DNA of 5,665 nt from Sporichthyaceae bacterium (GTDB lineage Bacteria; Actinomycetota; Actinomycetes; JACCYY01). The notes under the pieces are model-generated. The model saw nothing but the letters and a program-made list of their open reading frames with translations. It ran no database searches and was not told the DNA's origin. Made by a program: the position numbers and the translations under genes. Positions 1-5,665 of the stretch are shown piece after piece (position 1 is the stretch's first letter; each line of letters opens with the position of its first letter). The stretch spans positions 1-5,665 of the forward strand of contig JACCYY010000330.1 in NCBI GenBank assembly GCA_013696235.1, in the 5' to 3' direction.

Positions 1-778
1 GCGCGAGCACGGTGACGCCGCTCGCGCCAGCGGCCGCGATCGCTGCAAGGGCACGATCGAGGTGCTCCTCGCGGTCGGAGAGCCAGGGCAGGACCGGCGC
101 CAGCATCACGCGGCAGGACAGACCTCGGTCGCGGACGGCGCGGACGAGGTCGAGCCGAGCCCGCGGCCCGGGCGCGCCCGGCTCGAGACTGTGGTGCAGA
201 TCCTCGTCGAGGATCGCGATCGACACCCCGATCCACGTCGGCACGTCGCGCGCCGCGGCTGCAACCAGCGGCAGGTCGCGTTTCAGGAGCGCTCCCTTGG
301 TGAGGATCGACATCGGCGTCCCGGACCCGGCGAGTGCGCTGATGAGGCCGGGCATCAGCCGGTATCGACCCTCCGCGCGCTGGTACGGGTCGGTGTTCGT
401 CCCGAGCGCCACCCGGTCGCGCGACCAGGCCGGCCGGCCGAGCTCGCGCCGGAGGACGTCGACGACGTTGACCTTGACCACGATCTCGCGGTCGAACCCC
501 AGCCCGGTGTCGAGCTCGAGCCACTCGTGCGTCGCTCGGGCAAAGCAGTAGACACACGCATGGCTGCAGCCTCGGTACGGGTTGATCGTCCAGTCGAACG
601 GCATCGATCCGCCGGGAACCCGGTTGAGCGCGCTGCGGGCGCGCACCTCGTGGAACGTGATGCCGGCGAAGTCCGGTGGCGAGATGGTGCGTACGAGACC
701 AGGGATCGCGCTTCCGCTCAGCCCTGGCAGCGCGCCCACCTCGTCGCTCTCGCTGAGCCGTTGGGAATCCCACCGCAC
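1..778 (-). CDS. Rv2578c-family radical SAM protein (C-terminus cut off by window edge)
   Basis: This is a cytoplasmic iron-sulfur enzyme of the radical SAM superfamily, in the group related to spore photoproduct lyase (SplB-like). Its substrate is unknown. The frame is open from 778 to the left edge, giving 259 residues; relatives are about 340, so the C-terminus is missing. The cluster motif is visible as [12 protein letters not shown] with C71, C75 and C78 (CxxxCxxC), which should bind a 4Fe-4S cluster with SAM. Other family signatures are TFHEV near residue 41, [22 protein letters not shown], and the last visible stretch [12 protein letters not shown] chose GTG at 778 because it gives the family N-terminus (M)RWDSQRL. 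GTG at 781 and ATG at 796 (adding MCSTDV) are in-frame alternatives, but ATG 796 lies inside the SOS box. No Shine-Dalgarno is seen, so translation may be leaderless. It is divergent from the DUF255 gene. Family assignment is from recalled homologues. Confidence 0.9.
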   Translation of the reverse strand, partial: MRWDSQRLSESDEVGALPGLSGSAIPGLVRTISPPDFAGITFHEVRARSALNRVPGGSMPFDWTINPYRGCSHACVYCFARATHEWLELDTGLGFDREIVVKVNVVDVLRRELGRPAWSRDRVALGTNTDPYQRAEGRYRLMPGLISALAGSGTPMSILTKGALLKRDLPLVAAAARDVPTWIGVSIAILDEDLHHSLEPGAPGPRARLDLVRAVRDRGLSCRVMLAPVLPWLSDREEHLDRALAAIAAAGASGVTVLA

Positions 779-784
779 CACATC

Positions 785-813
785 AGTCGAACACATGTTC
801 GATGCGTGGTCAA
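785..813 (-). promoter_or_regulatory. Candidate promoter of the radical SAM gene
   Basis: On the minus strand, TTGACC (813-808) is a good -35 match. After 17 nt comes TCGACT (790-785), a weak -10 that keeps only the first and last T of TAnnnT. The SOS box fills most of the spacer, a usual place for a repressor site. A transcription start 6 nt past the -10 would fall on the G of the GTG at 778, consistent with a leaderless transcript. The -35 and operator position support this; the -10 is poor. Confidence 0.45.
787..802. promoter_or_regulatory. LexA operator (SOS box), perfect palindrome
   Basis: The 16 bases TCGAACACATGTTCGA form two perfect 7-bp inverted arms around a 2-nt centre. This is an exact fit to the Gram-positive/mycobacterial SOS box TCGAAC-R-NN-Y-GTTCGA. 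It lies between the candidate -35 and -10 of the leftward radical SAM gene, 9 bases upstream of its GTG start, so bound LexA would block that promoter. It also lies 40 bases upstream of the rightward DUF255 start, so it could affect both genes. The match is seen directly; LexA binding is inferred. Confidence 0.85.
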
Positions 814-831
814 CATCCCTCGCCGGCGGGC

Positions 832-835
832 AGGA
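832..835 (+). promoter_or_regulatory. Ribosome binding site deciding the DUF255 start
   Basis: AGGA ends 7 nt before the GTG at 843. It supports that codon over the upstream in-frame ATGs at 795 (inside the SOS box) and 582 (inside the radical SAM gene on the other strand), neither of which gives a family-like N-terminus. Confidence 0.6.
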
Positions 836-842
836 TGGCTCG

Positions 843-2873
<2,031 letters not shown>

Positions 2874-2880
2874 GACGAGC

Positions 2881-2915
2881 CGAGGGGCCCGACCCCCTTC
2901 GGGCCGGGCCCCTCG
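2881..2915. terminator. GC-rich hairpin between convergent genes, likely bidirectional terminator
   Basis: CGAGGGGCCCG (2881-2891) pairs perfectly with CGGGCCCCTCG (2905-2915), an 11-bp stem around a 13-nt loop. The loop can fold further through CC-TTCG-GG (2896-2903), giving a stable UUCG tetraloop. An alternative 7-bp pairing (2886-2892 with 2899-2905) is also possible. It lies 7 nt after the DUF255 stop and 34 nt beyond the stop of the opposing nucleotidase gene. There is no T-tract on either side, as is common for actinobacterial hairpin terminators. Confidence 0.75.
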
Positions 2916-2949
2916 CCCTGTCGTGCACGTCGTGCGTCCGCGCGGTCGG

Positions 2950-5178
2950 TCAGGCGGGCTGGCGCATGCGCCGTCCCGCCAGTGCCACCAGGAGACTACC
3001 GGCGAGGAGTGCACCGAGGCCGGCACCGAGGACCGAGGTGCTGCTGGCGCCCGTCGGCGGCAGCGGCGGCTGGCCGGCCGGGGTGATCGTCAACGGGACG
3101 GTGAGCGAGGCCGGGGTCGGCAGCGGGTTGCCGTCGAACACGGAGTAGACACCGTTCCGGTCGATGGTGAAGACCAGCTCGTACTCGCCCCCGGCGACGG
3201 AGTCGTCGACGCTGACCATGATCGGCAAGGTCGAGTCACCTTCCGGGAAGCCCTCCAGCACGATCGGGAAGGCCCGAGCGGTCGAGCGGGCACCGAACTC
3301 GATCTCGATTCCGTCCGGCGCCTCAACGGTGAACGTGAAGTCCTCCGTCAGCTCGATCGGCATGGTGGTGTCGAGCGAGAACCGCTCCGTCGTGCCAGCC
3401 TCCATCGCCGGCGGGTCGCCGAGCTCGCTCGGCCAGTTGATCGCGGCCTGGCCGAGCAGGTCGACGTCGGTCGCCCGCTCCTGCAGGTCCGGCGACACCG
3501 GGCTGAACTCGTCCATGTAGTCGACGAACGACTCGAGGTCGATCTGGCCGGTGTCGGCGCGGTTGGCCCCTTCGGCGAACGTGAAGAAGCTGTCACCGCC
3601 GGAGGCGAGGAACGAGTTGACGACGATCTCGTACGAGGCGGCCGGGTCGATCGGGACACCGTCCAGCGTCATCTCGAGGATGTCGATCCCGATGATCTGG
3701 TCGAGCTCGTCTCGCTCGGACGCGTACGAGTACGCGAACCCGTCGGAGACGCCGAGGTGGAGGAACGGCCGGGACGAACCTTCCGGCTGAACCTGCTCCT
3801 CGAGCACGGTCTGGATCTGCGCGCCGGTGAGCGACATGCGGACCAGCGTGTTGGCGAACGGCTGGACCGTGGCCGCCTCGCGGAACGTGATCACACCGCC
3901 GTCATCGGCCACGCCGGTGCAGACGTTGTCGGCGTCCGGCGCGTCCGGGTCCTCCTCGTACGGGTAGTCGGCCTGGGCGAAGCAGAGGTCAGCTCGCAGA
4001 CCTCCTGGGTTCATGAACGCGATCTGCGCGGCTCCGGTCGGCAGGTCGTCGGTCGCGGAGCGCTGGGCGTCGGCGACCAGGTTGCCGAGCGTGGACTCCT
4101 CGCCGCGGTCCTCGAGCAGCGCCGGACCCGTTTCGGTGTCGACGATGTCGAACGAGCGGGTGATGTTCTCGGTGATCTCGCCGAGCGGCACTGCGCCGAG
4201 CTCGTCGGCGACCTCGACGGCGTCCGCGACGATCTGGGCAACCTCGGGGTCCGGGGTGTAGTTCGGCTCGAAGACGAAGTCGCCGTCGTCGTCGTTCATC
4301 AGCGGCAGGTTCTCGACCACGTTGAACGTAATCTCGTCGGTGTCCGGGTCGACGGTCATGTTGATGTGACCGATGTTCGTCGCGTACTGCCCGGTCTGGA
4401 TCACGGGCCGGCCGCTCGGTTGCTGGAACGCGTAGGTCTCGTGCGTGTGACCGGCGACGATGATGTCGATGTTCGCGTTGGCGCCGTCGGCGATCTCACC
4501 CTCGGCGTCCTCGTGGACGAGCAGGATGATCACGTCGGCCTCGTCGTTCGCGGTGATCTGGTCTGCGTACGCGTTGACGGTCTCGACGACTGGCAGCACG
4601 TCCAGGTCGACGATGCCGTCCGGGCTCACCAGCGTGGGCAGGTCCTCGGTGACGGCGCCGATGTAGGCGATCCGCACACCGTCAGGAGTCTCGATCACCT
4701 CGTACGGCGCGGTCTCCGGCGCGGGCTCGCCGGTTGCGGCGAGCACGACGTTCGCGGCCAGGTAGGGCCACGCGGCGGTGGAGCCGTCCCCGTTGTCGCC
4801 GATCACGTCGTCGCGAAGGTCCGGCCAGCCCTGGTCGTACTCGTGGTTGCCCACTGACGACACCGTGAGGCCGCTCTCGTTGAGCGCGTTGATCGTCGGG
4901 TCGTCGTCCTGGATGAACGACGTGAACGTGGACGCGCCGATGAGGTCACCGGCACCGGCGAAGACCGTGTTGGGGTTCGACGCCCGGAACTCGTTCGCGG
5001 CGCCAGCAAGGACTGCAGCGCCACCAACGGCGCCGATCGTCTCGAGCCGGCCGTGGAAGTCGTTGACGGTGAGCAGGTCGATGTCGACCGGTGCGGCCGA
5101 GGCCGGCGACGCGATCGCCAGCGTGGGCGCGGCGACGACGGCGAGCACCGCGCCGACGCGGAGGAGGAGACGGGTCAT
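2950..5178 (-). CDS. Secreted, cell-wall-anchored bifunctional metallophosphatase/5'-nucleotidase (UshA-like)
   Basis: A surface enzyme predicted to remove phosphate from extracellular nucleotides for nucleoside and phosphate salvage. The 742 residues contain, in order: a signal peptide (1 to about 28, basic start, hydrophobic core, ending SPASA-A); a calcineurin-like metallophosphatase domain with NDFHG (D40, H42), GAGDLIG (D78), GNHEYD (N111, H112), H222 and AGHTHE (H244, H246) as the dinuclear metal ligands; a 5'-nucleotidase C-terminal domain (about 330-555) with STLGNLVADA, NPGGLRADL (390-398) and SFLASGGDSFF (522-532) for substrate binding; an extra beta-rich, Ig-like region (about 596-700); and a sorting signal (LPPTG at 706-710, hydrophobic segment, RRMRQPA tail). 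All key metal residues are present, so it should be active. C399 and C420 flank an acidic insertion and could form a disulfide. Start ATG 5178 has GGAG 6 nt upstream and begins the signal peptide exactly; the 32-residue upstream extension to 5274 has none of these features. Exact substrates (AMP, UDP-sugars, cyclic nucleotides) cannot be read from sequence. Confidence 0.95.
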   Translation of the reverse strand: MTRLLLRVGAVLAVVAAPTLAIASPASAAPVDIDLLTVNDFHGRLETIGAVGGAAVLAGAANEFRASNPNTVFAGAGDLIGASTFTSFIQDDDPTINALNESGLTVSSVGNHEYDQGWPDLRDDVIGDNGDGSTAAWPYLAANVVLAATGEPAPETAPYEVIETPDGVRIAYIGAVTEDLPTLVSPDGIVDLDVLPVVETVNAYADQITANDEADVIILLVHEDAEGEIADGANANIDIIVAGHTHETYAFQQPSGRPVIQTGQYATNIGHINMTVDPDTDEITFNVVENLPLMNDDDGDFVFEPNYTPDPEVAQIVADAVEVADELGAVPLGEITENITRSFDIVDTETGPALLEDRGEESTLGNLVADAQRSATDDLPTGAAQIAFMNPGGLRADLCFAQADYPYEEDPDAPDADNVCTGVADDGGVITFREAATVQPFANTLVRMSLTGAQIQTVLEEQVQPEGSSRPFLHLGVSDGFAYSYASERDELDQIIGIDILEMTLDGVPIDPAASYEIVVNSFLASGGDSFFTFAEGANRADTGQIDLESFVDYMDEFSPVSPDLQERATDVDLLGQAAINWPSELGDPPAMEAGTTERFSLDTTMPIELTEDFTFTVEAPDGIEIEFGARSTARAFPIVLEGFPEGDSTLPIMVSVDDSVAGGEYELVFTIDRNGVYSVFDGNPLPTPASLTVPLTITPAGQPPLPPTGASSTSVLGAGLGALLAGSLLVALAGRRMRQPA
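2953..3063 (-). other. LPPTG sortase sorting signal of the nucleotidase
   Basis: These codons encode the last 37 residues: LPPTG, a short GASSTSV linker, a hydrophobic stretch of about 20 residues rich in G, A and L, and the basic tail RRMRQPA. This three-part order is the standard signal for sortase cleavage between T and G and covalent attachment to the cell wall. A short proline-rich lead (GQPP) comes just before it. No sortase gene lies in the window, so a housekeeping sortase elsewhere is presumed. Confidence 0.85.
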
Positions 5179-5184
5179 GAAGGA

Positions 5185-5188
5185 CTCC
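5185..5188 (-). promoter_or_regulatory. Ribosome binding site of the nucleotidase gene
   Basis: On the minus strand GGAG lies 6 nt before the ATG at 5178. It decides between this start, which opens directly into a signal peptide, and the more upstream in-frame ATG at 5274. Confidence 0.65.
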
Positions 5189-5265
5189 GAGACATCGAGC
5201 AGCGGCGGACGTCGGGCATCCTGCCAGCCACGGCCGGGCGGCACCACCCCGAGCACGACGCACAG

Positions 5266-5293
5266 TTGACACAATGCTGTAATCCTGTAATCT
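5266..5293 (+). promoter_or_regulatory. Promoter of the right-hand unknown gene, leaderless layout
   Basis: TTGACA (5266-5271) is a perfect -35. After 16 nt comes TAATCT (5288-5293), which fits the actinobacterial -10 form TAnnnT. The predicted transcription start, 6 nt past the -10, is the A of the ATG at 5300. No Shine-Dalgarno is present, so the mRNA is probably leaderless. The rest of the 5179-5299 intergenic region holds the nucleotidase RBS; I could not find a convincing minus-strand promoter in it. Confidence 0.7.
5277..5292 (+). repeat. Perfect 8-bp tandem repeat overlapping the -10
   Basis: CTGTAATC occurs twice back to back (5277-5284 and 5285-5292); on the other strand it reads GATTACAG twice. 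The second copy covers most of the -10 element. A degenerate third unit one period upstream keeps only the AAT core (5273-5275), so AAT recurs every 8 bases three times. The position suits an operator that would block RNA polymerase, but no binding protein is known from the sequence. Confidence 0.7.
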
Positions 5294-5299
5294 CGGGCT

Positions 5300-5665
5300 A
5301 TGAGTACACGCGACGAGAAGGTTCACGGGTGGTTGGCCGGGCGGCTGCCGAAGGACTGGTACACCGAGGCCCCGGACATCAGGATCGACCGCGACGAGAT
5401 CACGGTCGTCGGACGGGTCGAGGCACCGACGACCGACGAGGACGCCGCGGACGCCGAGCGCGCTGCCGCCGAGGCCGGCCGGATCAAGCAGTTCCGGGAG
5501 GACACCCGCGACGCCCGGATCCGGATCGCCCGGGAGCTCGAGCACGCCGCCGGGCGCAAGGTCGCCTGGGGTGCGACCTGCGGCGGCACCGAGGAGCTCT
5601 TCACCACGATCTCGGTGCCGGTGATGACGCGGCTGCGTCAGGGCGAGCGCCAGGTCCTCGACACG
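5300..5665 (+). CDS. Conserved actinobacterial protein of unknown function (N-terminal 122 residues, runs off right edge)
   Basis: I recognise this as a recurring actinobacterial hypothetical protein but cannot assign a function. The visible part starts MSTRDEKVHGWLAGRLPKDW and continues with a short beta-like stretch (IRIDRDEITVVGRV, 27-40). An acidic Ala/Glu/Asp-rich linker (about 41-60) is followed by a basic, probably helical segment (RIKQFREDTRDARIRIAREL, 61-80), then GRKVAWGATCGGTEELFTTISVPVMTRLRQGERQVLDT. There is no signal peptide or membrane segment, so it is likely cytoplasmic. ATG 5300 is the first start after a strong promoter and no Shine-Dalgarno precedes it. It is divergent from the nucleotidase gene, 121 bases apart. 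My recollection is that full-length relatives continue into a short helical region reminiscent of ribbon-helix-helix proteins; that part is outside the window, so a DNA-binding role is only a suggestion. Confidence 0.8.
   Translation, partial: MSTRDEKVHGWLAGRLPKDWYTEAPDIRIDRDEITVVGRVEAPTTDEDAADAERAAAEAGRIKQFREDTRDARIRIARELEHAAGRKVAWGATCGGTEELFTTISVPVMTRLRQGERQVLDT

Noticed and set aside
763..771. Short palindrome GGGAATCCC inside the start of the radical SAM gene
   Set aside because: Only 4-bp arms around one base, within coding sequence, and expected by chance.
582..842. N-terminal extension of the DUF255 protein to ATG 582 or ATG 795
   Set aside because: The extra residues lie antisense to the radical SAM gene or within the operator. 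The family N-terminus begins at GTG 843, which has its own AGGA site.
4778..5269. A 163-codon plus-strand open frame over the 5' end of the nucleotidase gene
   Set aside because: Ser/Thr/Arg-rich antisense shadow of the catalytic domain with no motif and no ribosome binding site noted.
5179..5274. 32-residue N-terminal extension of the nucleotidase
   Set aside because: It would bury the signal peptide; the ATG at 5178 has a good Shine-Dalgarno and starts the signal peptide directly.

Overview
The window looks like chromosomal DNA from a high-GC Gram-positive actinobacterium. Codon third positions are strongly G/C-biased, GTG starts appear likely, and one surface protein has an LPxTG-type sorting signal. 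The SOS operator also has the Bacillus/Mycobacterium form. I cannot name a genus. Nothing looks like a mobile element, CRISPR array, rRNA or tRNA, so this reads as ordinary core or semi-core sequence with two well-marked regulatory regions.

Layout from left to right: (1) positions 1-778, minus strand, the N-terminal three quarters of a radical SAM protein of the Rv2578c type (related to the spore photoproduct lyase-like SplB group), running off the left edge. (2) A short divergent intergenic region (779-842) holding a perfect 16-bp LexA/SOS-box palindrome at 787-802. (3) Positions 843-2873, plus strand, a complete 676-residue DUF255/YyaL-type protein with a thioredoxin-like N-terminal domain. 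(4) A strong GC-rich hairpin (2881-2915) between two convergent genes, probably a shared terminator. (5) Positions 2950-5178, minus strand, a complete 742-residue secreted, LPPTG-anchored metallophosphatase/5'-nucleotidase. (6) A divergent intergenic region (5179-5299) with a clear promoter and an 8-bp perfect tandem repeat. (7) From 5300 to the right edge, plus strand, the first 122 residues of an actinobacterial conserved protein of unknown function, probably translated from a leaderless mRNA.

The genes do not form one pathway or operon. Neighbours alternate in strand, so each is probably its own transcription unit. The most interesting signal is the SOS box over the start of the radical SAM gene, which suggests that this SplB-like enzyme is DNA-damage inducible. 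The second is the phased repeat overlapping the promoter of the right-hand unknown gene, which may be an operator.
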